Shown here: positions 9,392-19,107 of the stretch, piece after piece
Numbering within the stretch: position 1 is the stretch's first letter
Layout: every line of letters begins with the position of its first letter
Origin: Rhizobium sp. Pop5
Lineage (GTDB): Bacteria; Pseudomonadota; Alphaproteobacteria; Rhizobiales; Rhizobiaceae
Reading direction: 5' to 3'
Length of the DNA stretch: 64,000 nucleotides
Assembly (NCBI RefSeq): GCF_024721175.1
Contig: NZ_CP099398.1
Coordinates: 248,001 to 312,000, forward strand
Made by a program: the position numbers and the translations under genes
The notes under the pieces: model-generated
Told to the model about the DNA's origin: nothing
The model's input: only the letters and a program-made list of their open reading frames with translations
Databases searched by the model: none

Positions 9392-10612
9392 ATGCCCCTC
9401 ACGCTACGTGTACACAGCAATAGATGTAGTTTTCCGGAATATCTCGTGCCGGGCGACGCGGCTGGTGGACTGACTACCAGCCGAGCAGGCAACAGCCTGG
9501 TTCTGCCGGATGATCAGCAGATGGTCTCGAAATCCCACTGCTCAATCGAGTGCATGGCACGGCGATACGTACTGATCGACCGAGGCCGCGACGACACATG
9601 TCAAAATGACGAGGCGGTGCCGCTTCCGTCAGAGGCGCCGGTCGCCCGGAAAACCAGCGATGTTATTCAGATCGGCGCCTATATGACCGATGTCGTCGCG
9701 GTGTCGCCTTCGATATCCATTGCGGAGAGTGCCGCCGAACCGGAGGGACAACTTGCAGCGACAAGTGAGGAGTTGAGTCTTCTTGGCCCCCTCGAAACGG
9801 CCTCGTCGCTCCTGGCGGGCAATTGCACCCGGGGTGAAGAAGCGCTGCTGGACCTGAGGGACGGCGAGTTCCTACCATTGCCGTTCTTAGGCACTCGTTT
9901 AGACGCGCTGGCGGGCATGATGAGAAGTCCGTGGGATATCTACGCAGACAGTGTGCCAGATCGGGCCCCCATCTTGACGCAACCCAAGGTGGAGCAATCA
10001 TCTCGCCAAGAATCATCGAGCGGCGGTCACGGCTTTCCTTGCCGCCTGCGGCTTATCATTGGCAGATGTCCGGAATGCCGGCATCGTAAGCGTGCTGGAT
10101 CGTGCAGGGAAAATGCTTCTGTATTCCGCCGCGCTGCACAGCATACTCTCCGAGCGAGAGCTGGCGAACAATTATTCAGAAATAAGAGTTCCGACGAAAA
10201 AACCCTGAGTCTCGTTCCCGATGTCGGCGAGGCGTTGCGCGCAGTTCTGTGCAATGACTCCAGCGGGTCCCTCCGCGGAGACCTGGCCGTTGAGCAAGCC
10301 TTCACCGACCGTGGGACGCATGACGTGTCATTCGCGGTTGTGCAGAAGGCTCTGTCCAGCGTCCGTGCACGCTTGTCCCTAGCAGGGATCGAGAAGGCGA
10401 TGGGGCGGCCCCGTTCCCTTTTGCACCGCAACCATAAGGCGCGAAACCGGAGTGCGTACGTGCGCGTCTTCAATGACGTCGTATCGAGCATCGAAACCGA
10501 TTTGCTCCGGAGCTTCGGCGCCGACTTCGCGCGCCCAGTGCGAGAGCGTAGTCGACCCGCCCGCCGATCCCACGATGAGAGCGTCCGCTCCGAAGGGAAG
10601 TGGGCGGGTTGA
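9392..10612 (+). CDS. tagH: FHA-domain T6SS accessory protein (TagH/ImpI type) with an out-of-frame middle segment
   Basis: A 406-residue reading with an N-terminal forkhead-associated domain (residues about 1-95: LVLPDDQQMVSKSHCSIE, the phosphothreonine-binding loop) and a C-terminal ImpI/TagH region (DVGEALRAVLCNDS, GDLAVEQAFTD, AYVRVFNDVVSSIETD). FHA proteins of T6SS loci take part in threonine-phosphorylation control of assembly. Between about 10021 and 10200 the frame used is not family-like; the frame one base along reads AVTAFLAACGLSLADVR and LDRAGKMLLYSAALHSIL, which is the expected TagH sequence. Two compensating frameshifts therefore replace about 60 residues, the second near an A-run at 10197-10202. 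The protein may be impaired, or the reads may contain two indel errors. Its stop overlaps the tssL start (TGATG). Confidence 0.8.
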   Translation: MPLTLRVHSNRCSFPEYLVPGDAAGGLTTSRAGNSLVLPDDQQMVSKSHCSIECMARRYVLIDRGRDDTCQNDEAVPLPSEAPVARKTSDVIQIGAYMTDVVAVSPSISIAESAAEPEGQLAATSEELSLLGPLETASSLLAGNCTRGEEALLDLRDGEFLPLPFLGTRLDALAGMMRSPWDIYADSVPDRAPILTQPKVEQSSRQESSSGGHGFPCRLRLIIGRCPECRHRKRAGSCRENASVFRRAAQHTLRARAGEQLFRNKSSDEKTLSLVPDVGEALRAVLCNDSSGSLRGDLAVEQAFTDRGTHDVSFAVVQKALSSVRARLSLAGIEKAMGRPRSLLHRNHKARNRSAYVRVFNDVVSSIETDLLRSFGADFARPVRERSRPARRSHDESVRSEGKWAG

Positions 10613-11901
10613 TGGTGGTGATTGAGGAAACGATGCCAAAATCCCAGCCACTCGTCCTCCTTCACGCCGAGGAGCAGTTGGCTGTCCCTTCGCCGTCATC
10701 GCCAGTGGCGGACGAACTTACCTGGGAGATGCTTGCGCTCGACCGACTTAATCCACTGGTCGCGGCCGCGGCGGCGCTGCTGGGTCTCAGCGCTCAGCTC
10801 AAGAGCAGTGCTAGCCATATCGACGTTGAAGCACTGCGCCTTAGGGTGCTGCGGGAGATCGATGCTTTTGAGCGTCGGATCACGCCGCTCGGATTGCCCT
10901 CGCGAGCGATCAAGGTCTGCAAATACGCCCTCTGCGCGACCATCGATGACATCGTTCTGAACACAGCCTGGGGCAGCAACAGCGTCTGGACGACGCGCAG
11001 CTTGGTGGGATCGCTGTTCAGCGATACCTGGGGCGGCGAGCGCTTCTTCGATCTGCTGACGCAATTGAAAAATGAACCGGCCATCAATATAGAACTGCTG
11101 GAGCTGCTCTACTACTGCATGAGGTTGGGCTTCGAAGGCCGCTACCGCGTCACTGCGGGAGGAGCCGCAGAGCTCAGTGTGCTGTGCGAAGACGTCTACC
11201 GCCTGATCCGAGCAGCCCGTGGTGACTTCGAGCGCGAACTATCCCCGCACTGGCGGAGGAACTCAAATAATCCGAAGCCACGCCGCACAATCGTTCCAAT
11301 CTGGGCCGTCGTAGCGTTTGGGGCAGGATTACTCCTCTCGATCTATACCGGACTCCTGCATGCATTAAATGCCCGCGCCGACGCTGTCTTCAACGATATC
11401 GCGACATTGCCGCCGAACGGCGTTGTCAGATCGGCGAGAATCGCATTGCCACCAAAGGTTGTTATGAGCAGCGACCGACTGCGTAACTTCCTCGAGCCCG
11501 AAATCCGCGAAGGGCTTGTCACTGTGTCCGAGGACCCACAGCAGATCGTCGTTATCATTCGCGCCTCCGGGATGTTCGATTCTGCTAGTCCGGAAGTGAA
11601 GAAAATGTTCCTGCCGCTTCTTTTACGAATTGGTCGTTCTCTGAACGGTGAGTCGGGATCGGTCCTCCTGACCGGGCACACCGACGCCATTCCGGTGCAA
11701 TCACTCGCCTTCCCTTCAAACGATTCCCTTTCGCTCGCGCGTGCGAGCGCAGCTGCCGAGATTATCAAATCCATGATGGATGACCCAGGCCGCGTGCGAG
11801 AAGAGGGCAGAGGGAGCGGAGAACCGGTCGCTTCGAACCACACGCCCGAGGGCCGCGCGCGGAACCGTCGGATTCAAATCATCATCACAAAGACACAATG
11901 A
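10612..11901 (+). CDS. tssL: TssL (ImpK/DotU) with C-terminal OmpA-like domain
   Basis: A 429-residue inner-membrane component of the T6SS membrane complex. Residues about 30-205 form the DotU-type cytoplasmic domain (NPLVAAAAALLGLSAQLK, CKYALCATIDDIVLNTAWG, GGERFFDLL, LELLYYCMRLGFEGRYR). One transmembrane segment follows at about 229-249 (IVPIWAVVAFGAGLLLSIY). The periplasmic C-terminus is OmpA/MotB-like, with the peptidoglycan-binding motif GHTDAIPVQ at about 355-363 and the final RARNRRIQIIIT. This is the extended TssL form. The ATG at 10612 overlaps the stop of the upstream gene; a GTG at 10600 is an alternative. Confidence 0.93.
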   Translation: MVVIEETMPKSQPLVLLHAEEQLAVPSPSSPVADELTWEMLALDRLNPLVAAAAALLGLSAQLKSSASHIDVEALRLRVLREIDAFERRITPLGLPSRAIKVCKYALCATIDDIVLNTAWGSNSVWTTRSLVGSLFSDTWGGERFFDLLTQLKNEPAINIELLELLYYCMRLGFEGRYRVTAGGAAELSVLCEDVYRLIRAARGDFERELSPHWRRNSNNPKPRRTIVPIWAVVAFGAGLLLSIYTGLLHALNARADAVFNDIATLPPNGVVRSARIALPPKVVMSSDRLRNFLEPEIREGLVTVSEDPQQIVVIIRASGMFDSASPEVKKMFLPLLLRIGRSLNGESGSVLLTGHTDAIPVQSLAFPSNDSLSLARASAAAEIIKSMMDDPGRVREEGRGSGEPVASNHTPEGRARNRRIQIIITKTQ

Positions 11902-11910
11902 AGACAAGCC

Positions 11911-14900
11911 ATGCAGTCAATCAAGAAAGCGCTTAGGTGGCAATGGCTCCGTGTCGGCGGGGCGGCGATCGTATGTGCCTTAATCTTCACGCTCGGACCG
12001 CATATCTCGGTCGGAGGATTTGCGCCGCTTGACAGCCTTCGCAGCCAGATCGCGGCATCGATGCTGATTCCGGTCGGATACACCGTGATCTACTTGATCC
12101 AGTCCCAGCTTTACAAGGTTCAGGCCTATTTTGAAGACCTCGTCCAATCACGAGTGTCGGGAGCGCTGGACGCGGGTGGGGCCGAGCAGAAGAAGGGAGA
12201 CCCAAGGCCTTCCGACCGAAGTGTGGGGCAAGCCAGCACGCTTGCTGAAAGAGAGCTGGAGGCGATTCGTCATCGTTTCCGCGAGACCCTTACCACACTC
12301 AAGGGGCGCCGCTACGCAGGAGGTATCAGCAGGCGGTGGCTCTATCAGCGGCCCTGGTATGTGATGATCGGTCCGCCCAACTCGGGGAAGACCACAGCAA
12401 TAGTCAATTCCGGGCTCAGCTTTCCGATGGCGGCGAGGTCCGGTCTGAGAGCCGCCGGTGGGTTAGCGGGTACGGAAAACTGCGACTGGTGGATCACCGA
12501 TGACGCGGTGTTCGTCGACACTGCTGGGCGCTACACGGTACAGGAGGGTGATGCAGACCGGGACAAAGCGGTTTGGCGTGGCTTGCTTCGTATGCTCAGA
12601 CGCTCCCGGCCACGGCAGCCGCTGAACGGTGTCTTAGTCACGATCGCAATCAGCGAGCTGAATTCTACATCCGAGGAAGTGCTCGCCGATCGCGCGCGCT
12701 GTATCCGTGAGCGGCTCCTCGAAGTGTACAGGGAGCTTCGCCTGCAACTGCCGATTTATGTGCTTTTCACTAAGAGCGATCTGCTGGCGGGATTTGTTGA
12801 ATTCTTCGACGATCTGGGTCGCGAGGGGCGGGAGGCGGTGTGGGGGTTCACCTTTGCGCAAGAGGCGTCGGAGGACGAAGGCGATCCGATGGCGTTTGCC
12901 GCAGCATACGATGCGCTTGTTGGCCGCCTAAACGAAAGGCTGCTTGAACGAATGCAGCACGAAAGCAACCTCCAGCGTCGTGCGCTCATGTTCGGCTTCC
13001 CACAGCAGGTCGCTAGCCTCAAGCACCTGACGCAACAGTTCTTGAAGGAAGCCTTTGGCGGGAATTCGTTCCAGGAACCGCTTATGCTCCGCGGCGTCTA
13101 CTTCTTAAGCGGCACGCAAATTGGCATGCCCTTCGATCGAGTTGCGAACGCCAGATCTCAGACCTTCGAGATCGCTCAGCCGCCCTGTACAGCGCTTCGT
13201 GGCCCGGGCCGTAATTATTTCATCAGCCGGCTGCTGCGCGAAGTCGTTTTCGCCGAAGCTGGGCTCGTCGATGCCAATCACCGCTTCGATCGGCGCCAGC
13301 GGCGGATCCGGTATGGCGCCTACACGATGATAGCGGCGGTCATTGTTACCGCCAGCGTCTTATGGACGTTCAGCTATATTCGGAATGTTCAGCTGATCGA
13401 GAGCGTTCGCCTAATGGCTGGCAGCTATGCCAGAGGGGCTGAAAAGCTGAAGCTCGACCGGGTTGAGAGTGGCGATCTTCGACCCATCCTGCCACTGCTT
13501 CAGCGGCTGCGTGATGCCAACGGCGACAGCGCGGGCGGCCGCCTATCAAGTTCGGGTCTCGACCAGAGTAAGAAAATCAAGGTTCAGACGCTCGCGGCGT
13601 ACCGCCGCGCCGTGAACACCATCCTGCTGCCGCGGCTGATGTTCCGGTTGGAAACCTTATTGGTCGAGCGGCACGACGATGATCAGTTCGTCTACCAGGC
13701 GTTAAAGGTTTACCTGATGCTGGGTCAGCAGGGTCCGCTCCAGCGCGCGGTCGTCAAAAACTGGATGGCTGCCGACTGGCGAGTGATGTTTCCGGCCGAA
13801 GCCGATGCCGGCCTGCGCAGCGCGCTCGCTGATCACCTGGATGCACTCATGGAAGGGCCGCTGCCCCATAGTGAGCTTAATGGCGAACTGATCGAGAGGA
13901 GCCGCGCGAAGCTCCAGACCGTCTCGATGGCGCGCCGCGTCCTCGACATCATCGCGACCAGTCCCGAAGCCTCGCGGGCGCCAACCTGGCGTCTGGCCGA
14001 CCATGCCGGGCCGCTGGCGCAGGGCGTCCTGGCTCGCAAATCGGGACAGCCGCTCAGCGAGGGGGTTCCTGGCATCTACACGAGGGCGGGGTTTTACGGA
14101 ACCTTCCTGCGATTGCTGCCGCAAGTGGCTGACGCTGTCGCTGCAGAAGGCTGGGTTCTCGACTCACAGGTAGTCGCGCCGATTGCAGCCGGTGATGTGA
14201 GCCAGAAGCTGCGGCGTTCGGCGGCGGATCTCTACGCTCAGGAGTTCGCGTTGCGCTGGGACCAGCTCATTGGCGATATGTCCATCCGCCCGTCTGGGGG
14301 TATCGATGACGCGCTGCGCACCTTGAACACGCTGTCCGCGCCGACGTCACCAATGCGCCTGTTCCTTTTCGCGGCGGCGCAGGAGCTAAAGCTCAAGCAA
14401 CCACCGGCTCCCGAGGACGGCTTGACGAAAGGTGACAGTGTCCCCCAGGGCGAGGTGTTGCCAAGCGAGCTCGAGGCACTGTTCCGGTCTCAACCGGCCG
14501 CGGACACGCCTGAAGCTCACGTCCAGCTCTATATGGGCGATCATTTCCGGTGGCTGCACCAGCTGGTCGAAGTGCCGTCGAACAGCCAAGCGGGCGCGCA
14601 GGCGCCGATCGACAGTGCTCTCCGGGATCTCGGCGAACTGTATCGCTCCCTCAGCCAGGCGCAGGGGCTGGCGGGTTCGAACATCTTGGAACACAACGGG
14701 CAGGCGGGCGTCGCCATCCAACAGATCGAGGCGGGGGCGGCCGATCTGCCCGAACCCATCCGGCAATGGATCCTCGGCCTCAGCCGCCACAGCTCGGACC
14801 TAACCGTCAGCGGCATGAGGCGCGGGTTGGCGAGCGGTTGGGCGGGCGGCCCCGGCGATTTGTGCCGACGGGCTACCGAAGGACGGTATCCCTTCGCGAG

Positions 14901-15516
14901 CGGATCCCGCCGGGATATCCCTTTGAGCGATTTCGCCCGGCTGTTCGGCCGCAAGGCGGAGATCGACACTTTCTTCGCCGAGAACCTTTCCCCATTCGTC
15001 GACAAATCCAAAGGTTCGTGGCAGTTTCGGCCAACGAGCGGTGTCGATTTCCCTATCGGCCGCAATACCTTGGCCCAGTTCCAACGGGCAGCCACGATCC
15101 GCGACACCATGTTCGATGATGCCGGCCAGGTGTCAGTTGGATTCCTGCTCACCGTCGCCGAGACCGATCCGTTGACAGACCAGGTGGTGGTAGACATCGA
15201 CGGCCAGCGCCTCGAACATCGACGAGGAACGGCCGCCGCGGCCATGCATTTCCATTGGCCTACGGCCGGCGGCGTCGGCGGCGCTTCCGTCGCTTTCATC
15301 GGTTTTCAAGGCGCCACCCTCTCTAAGAGCGGCCATTGGGCGCTGTTTCGCCTCTTAAATGAGGCGGATAAGCAGCCATTGGGAGGAGGGGACCTTATTC
15401 AGGTACGACTGGTGTCCGGTCGCCATTGGGCGGTTTTTAACCTCCAGCCTGACAGCGTGATGAGCCCGTTGTCCCGCAATCTGCTGTCAGAATTCCGATG
15501 TCCAGATTTCTTATGA
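11911..15516 (+). CDS. tssM: TssM (IcmF/ImpL) T6SS inner-membrane ATPase-like protein
   Basis: A 1201-residue protein of the usual IcmF length. Two transmembrane segments lie near residues 14-32 and 46-64 and a third near 470-490. Between them is the cytoplasmic NTPase-like domain with Walker A GPPNSGKT at 154-161 and a Walker B-like VFVDTAGRY around 201-207. The long periplasmic part follows, ending in the C-terminal domain (MHFHWPTAGG near 1112, then SGHWALFRLLNEA). TssM joins TssL and TssJ in the trans-envelope channel. It starts 9 bases after tssL. No frameshift is visible. Confidence 0.93.
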   Translation: MQSIKKALRWQWLRVGGAAIVCALIFTLGPHISVGGFAPLDSLRSQIAASMLIPVGYTVIYLIQSQLYKVQAYFEDLVQSRVSGALDAGGAEQKKGDPRPSDRSVGQASTLAERELEAIRHRFRETLTTLKGRRYAGGISRRWLYQRPWYVMIGPPNSGKTTAIVNSGLSFPMAARSGLRAAGGLAGTENCDWWITDDAVFVDTAGRYTVQEGDADRDKAVWRGLLRMLRRSRPRQPLNGVLVTIAISELNSTSEEVLADRARCIRERLLEVYRELRLQLPIYVLFTKSDLLAGFVEFFDDLGREGREAVWGFTFAQEASEDEGDPMAFAAAYDALVGRLNERLLERMQHESNLQRRALMFGFPQQVASLKHLTQQFLKEAFGGNSFQEPLMLRGVYFLSGTQIGMPFDRVANARSQTFEIAQPPCTALRGPGRNYFISRLLREVVFAEAGLVDANHRFDRRQRRIRYGAYTMIAAVIVTASVLWTFSYIRNVQLIESVRLMAGSYARGAEKLKLDRVESGDLRPILPLLQRLRDANGDSAGGRLSSSGLDQSKKIKVQTLAAYRRAVNTILLPRLMFRLETLLVERHDDDQFVYQALKVYLMLGQQGPLQRAVVKNWMAADWRVMFPAEADAGLRSALADHLDALMEGPLPHSELNGELIERSRAKLQTVSMARRVLDIIATSPEASRAPTWRLADHAGPLAQGVLARKSGQPLSEGVPGIYTRAGFYGTFLRLLPQVADAVAAEGWVLDSQVVAPIAAGDVSQKLRRSAADLYAQEFALRWDQLIGDMSIRPSGGIDDALRTLNTLSAPTSPMRLFLFAAAQELKLKQPPAPEDGLTKGDSVPQGEVLPSELEALFRSQPAADTPEAHVQLYMGDHFRWLHQLVEVPSNSQAGAQAPIDSALRDLGELYRSLSQAQGLAGSNILEHNGQAGVAIQQIEAGAADLPEPIRQWILGLSRHSSDLTVSGMRRGLASGWAGGPGDLCRRATEGRYPFASGSRRDIPLSDFARLFGRKAEIDTFFAENLSPFVDKSKGSWQFRPTSGVDFPIGRNTLAQFQRAATIRDTMFDDAGQVSVGFLLTVAETDPLTDQVVVDIDGQRLEHRRGTAAAAMHFHWPTAGGVGGASVAFIGFQGATLSKSGHWALFRLLNEADKQPLGGGDLIQVRLVSGRHWAVFNLQPDSVMSPLSRNLLSEFRCPDFL

Positions 15517-15812
15517 ACGCCGGGATAGCATCCGACTGGCGCTGGGAAAGCCCTATGGGGTCACGAGACGCCCACGCAGGTCTGCGGCGGGAGAGGTCGG
15601 CATGTCGGTTGCCGGCCGGATCGGAGGCGGTCACGGCTGCGACTGGCGGCGATCGTCGCTTGATCTCGGCGCGCCGCTTTCCCGCTCGACTAGACCGCTG
15701 GAGAGCGCGGTCACCTCCATCAGGCAGATCTTCGGGAAGTTGGGTGATCAGATCCTGTCCCACCCTATCAACCGACGTACACTGATCTAGAACAGGAAAC
15801 TGGAGAGATATA

Positions 15813-17429
15813 ATGGCCGGAATGAAGCACAATAGGACAAGAGCGAAGAAATTTCTGCAGTTGATCGACCAGACGAAGAACAGAGCGGATTTGGAGTTCT
15901 GCTTTGCGGTCGGCACGGTTGGCGATCTGCGGAAGCCTGCTGTCCTGGTGAGTAAGAAAAAGCTCAATGGATTGGCACAAACTTTGAAAAACATGCCTTT
16001 TGAAGATGATGAGGATAGTAGTAAGGAGAACTTTTCGCTTCTGCGGAGAGGCACGGGCAGGATGAACGAAAACGGCGTTATCCTCGTCAAGTTGGCTGAT
16101 GGTGGAAAGGCCGGGTTCCCGCAGGTCCAAAAGGTGATGAAGAAGTATTTCGTGAACTTCCGCATGAGGTTGCCTGACATGCAGGAAGCAGGAATCTTAA
16201 CTGAAGAAGACATTCAGCAGTTTGAGATGAACGCCGAGGAGAACTCCCAATTTCTTCCACCCGACGACTCTGAAGAATTCAATCGGCCGATGACGGCGCT
16301 CGATAGCGCGGAAGGGAACTCTGCAGGGAGTGTTGAAGAAACCGAAGAGAGAAGCAAGCGTGAAGGCGGGGCTGAGCTCCTGGAGCAGCTTCTCCCGGAA
16401 GTGAAGGAGGGCATTGCCGCCGCGGCCGCGACCATTTCCAATCACGCAGTAAGTCTCAGCGCGCAAATTGGCGCGGGACAGACCGCAGAGTTGTCCCATC
16501 TGACCACGAAGATCGCGGATTGGCTGCAACGTGTGCTGGCTGCGACGCCTCCGGAAGAGCAGGAGGCAACGCTGCACAACTTCGCCGGCCGACTTCTGTT
16601 GATGCTGGCCTATCCTGAGAATCTGCGAAATCTTCAATATGTGGATGACATGCCCGATGGGGCGGGGCAGGGCGAGACAAACGGCGACCGCCGCGAAGAG
16701 GTCGTGGTGAATGGGATCGATCTGAACAGAGTTCCAACGGGCGCTCTCGATCAAGACGAGGTAGTAGAGTCCTTGTTCCGTCTGATCAAGGCAAAGGCTC
16801 AGGAGCGACAGCTTTCTTATCCGCTAGAGAACGCGAATTCTGAGAGGATTGCGAAGATAGTGTCGTCGCAATGGCCGAAGGAACTAGGCGATGCAGCCCG
16901 TAGGCGCGCGGTTGTGGAGCGTCTGATCGCAGCGGTGGTCCCGCGGCTCGGTAACGATGATCAACTTCTGGTCCTTCTTGGCATCGCAGACCAGCCCGAA
17001 AGGACCAAATCCATCGAGAACTCGGTCGAAAGTATCATAGCTATATGGCAGGCTCATCTCGACACTGCCTTGACGCTGCGGGATGAGGTAAAGAGCAAGA
17101 TCAACCAGATGGTCGATGTGGAAGCCCGCGGCGGAACGTGGAAGTATGTCGACGACATCTTCCTGCAGTTCGGAGGAGAGCTTTCAGATCAGCTCTCCGC
17201 CATCACCGAACGCAACGGTGAGGCACTGTCGAGCGCGACCGAGCGTGTCCGAACCACAGTCCAGAAGAAGCTCGATTATCTCAACGGCAGCGACATTGTA
17301 GCCATGCTTGACAATCCTCCAATCGACATCGGTCCGGGCACTATAGGGCAGACGCTGCGGGAAGGGCTCGCGGCCATCACCGATGGACTGAAGCGCATCG
17401 AAACCTCGCGCGCCGCGCCCGCCGCGTAA
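15813..17429 (+). CDS. Unrecognised 538-residue protein downstream of tssM
   Basis: I do not recognise this protein. It begins at an ATG with GGAGAG just upstream. Three parts can be seen: a basic N-terminal region (residues 1-125; KKFLQLIDQTKNRADLEFCF, then KVMKKYFVNFRMRLP), an acidic Ser/Glu-rich linker (about 135-190), and a helical C-terminal region (190-538) rich in Ala, Glu and Arg with coiled-coil character. There is no signal peptide and no membrane segment. It follows tssM by 296 bases on the same strand, so it may belong to the T6SS operon as a cargo, adaptor or regulator; this is inferred from position only. The 296-base gap holds no convincing tagF, the gene often found after tssM. 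Confidence 0.65.
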   Translation: MAGMKHNRTRAKKFLQLIDQTKNRADLEFCFAVGTVGDLRKPAVLVSKKKLNGLAQTLKNMPFEDDEDSSKENFSLLRRGTGRMNENGVILVKLADGGKAGFPQVQKVMKKYFVNFRMRLPDMQEAGILTEEDIQQFEMNAEENSQFLPPDDSEEFNRPMTALDSAEGNSAGSVEETEERSKREGGAELLEQLLPEVKEGIAAAAATISNHAVSLSAQIGAGQTAELSHLTTKIADWLQRVLAATPPEEQEATLHNFAGRLLLMLAYPENLRNLQYVDDMPDGAGQGETNGDRREEVVVNGIDLNRVPTGALDQDEVVESLFRLIKAKAQERQLSYPLENANSERIAKIVSSQWPKELGDAARRRAVVERLIAAVVPRLGNDDQLLVLLGIADQPERTKSIENSVESIIAIWQAHLDTALTLRDEVKSKINQMVDVEARGGTWKYVDDIFLQFGGELSDQLSAITERNGEALSSATERVRTTVQKKLDYLNGSDIVAMLDNPPIDIGPGTIGQTLREGLAAITDGLKRIETSRAAPAA

Positions 17430-17524
17430 TAATCGCCTGTCTCGATGCCGGCCGACCCACCGGAAGGCCGGGCGAGCAGGCCATCAACGGCCTCATCAGC
17501 GACGGAAGGAGTTCCGCCGCTCAG

Positions 17525-17767
17525 GTGGGTCAGCGAAGCGGTGAAGGAGCGGCGCACCAACAGAGGCTCTTCTTCATCGGCTGCCGCTTCAACGACCAGA
17601 TGCTGCGCACCTACGCCCGACGGATCATGACGCGATCCAACGCACCACGTTTTGCGGTGCTGGATGCGGCAGCGCCGACCAACAACCAACGCCGTTTCCT
17701 TGCAGCAAGCCCGATCACGCTTATCGACGTGCCGACTGGCGAAGCTGCGGCTAGGTTTATCGGCTGA
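17525..17767 (+). pseudogene. Possible C-terminal fragment of a SIR2-like domain protein
   Basis: An 80-residue reading contains RLFFIGCRFNDQMLRTYAR and ITLIDVPTGEAAARFIG, which resemble the C-terminal end of SIR2-like (NAD-binding) proteins. The N-terminal catalytic part is absent and there is no ribosome site at the first ATG. It would be a dead 3' fragment. The assignment is from memory of the family and is weak. Confidence 0.35.
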
Positions 17768-18589
17768 AAACCAGAGTAGAGAAGGAGTGTTGCGGGTACG
17801 ACGATACACGAGGATTTCGGAGGTCGGTCGTCGGCACCGACGTCGGAGGCGGATTTGCCGTAAACGTTGATCATCACGGCCGCTGTTTGAAAGTGCCGCT
17901 CGCCTTGCTATGATCCACCCATTCCTTTTTGCACGCATTCCATCCACAAAAACGATTTTACTGCTCAAAACGATTGCCCTTAGAAAACGCTGAAGAGCGC
18001 TGTGTAGATTATGTGGAGTTCTAAAAAAATGGGTCCACAGGTGCGGAGACGATGCTGGAAATTCGACCTGGAGCCCTCTGTCAGTTGCCTGGCCTCGATT
18101 GTTATCTTACGCTGGTCGTGATCGGGCAGAATCTTCACCGTTGCTTCTCCCGTTTCAGTGCTGATAGGGCTCTCACAAGAAGCACTGTTCCCTGGTCGAC
18201 TAACCTGTGAGTGCATCTCCCACAATCACTAGAAGCCAGAGCAGGCGCGCTCGCAGCCGCGAGGACTTGGTCTGCGCCTTTTGCAGGGCCACCAAACCTC
18301 GTGATGTTTTCTTGCGGCTGTCGGGCCGAAATATGAAGGATTGAGTGATGTGGATAGGTTAGGCAGTTCTGCTGCAAGCGCTTCGGCCCGGGTTTCTGTG
18401 CGGCGTCGCAACAATGATCAAGAAGGTTGCGCAGGATCGGTTGTCGGCAATGTCGCCGCGCCGGTCACTAATGGTATCGGCTTCGACCCCGTGAGCTCTA
18501 GCTGCACTGTCAAGCGCCACCCTATGAAACTACGAAGGCCGGTGGCCAGGCCAGAGCGACCTACCTTCCGAAACGAACTGGAGAGCAAC
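17768..18589. other. 0.8 kb without a recognisable gene
   Basis: Short frames on both strands, including an 81-residue minus-strand frame at 17980-18225, have no recognisable motif. No nod box was found upstream of the nolO-like fragment. Confidence 0.4.
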
Positions 18590-19070
18590 ATGCTGTGTCT
18601 AGGGCTCAGTGGCGGTCTAAGCAGAGTCTACGAAAATTCGTTCGATCTACCGAACACCTTTATGCACGATGGGGCTGCGGTTCCCGTTCGCGACGGGCGA
18701 GTGATAGCGGCGGTCGAGGAGGAGCGCCTTAACCGGATCAAGCACTCCAACAAGTTACCAACGCGTTCGATTCAATATTGCCTCGCATCTGCAGGTGTTC
18801 ACCTGAGCGACATCGACCGCATCGCGTATTATGCGACCGAGGCCTATTGCAACGCTGTGCTCGAGCGCGTGCGCCTCTTTCACCCAAGCACCCCAGCATC
18901 GGATCCGAGACTGTTGCAACGGGCTCGGGGAAGTCGACACGGGCGCTATATTCCTGTGGGACACCCCGATGTTCCATGTGATCGCCATCGTCACACAGAT
19001 CTGGCCGCCCCTTGGACGCGTGATGGCACAATGCCATGAGGTTGTCACCCGCGCTCCACCGCCGAGATGA
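18590..19070 (+). pseudogene. nolO: 5' fragment of a NolO/NodU-family carbamoyltransferase
   Basis: From the ATG at 18590 (GGAGAG upstream) the reading gives about 105 residues matching the N-terminus of Nod-factor-type carbamoyltransferases: MLCLGLSGGLSRVYENSFDL, TFMHDGAAVPVRDGRVIAAV, EEERLNRIKHSNKLPTRS and YYATEAYCNAV. After about 18900 the frame breaks and similarity is lost; full proteins of the family have 550-680 residues. NolO and NodU carbamoylate the non-reducing end of Nod factors. This fragment cannot be active. The symbol is given because the N-terminal block resembles NolO more than NodU, and should be read as nolO-like. Confidence 0.65.
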
Positions 19071-19107
19071 ACTCGAAAACGTTGGACCCGGAATTGATTG
19101 TTGAGGA

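Noticed and set aside
13702..15299. Several 120-250-codon minus-strand frames opposite tssM
   Set aside because: GC-rich shadow frames; tssM is conserved throughout on the plus strand.
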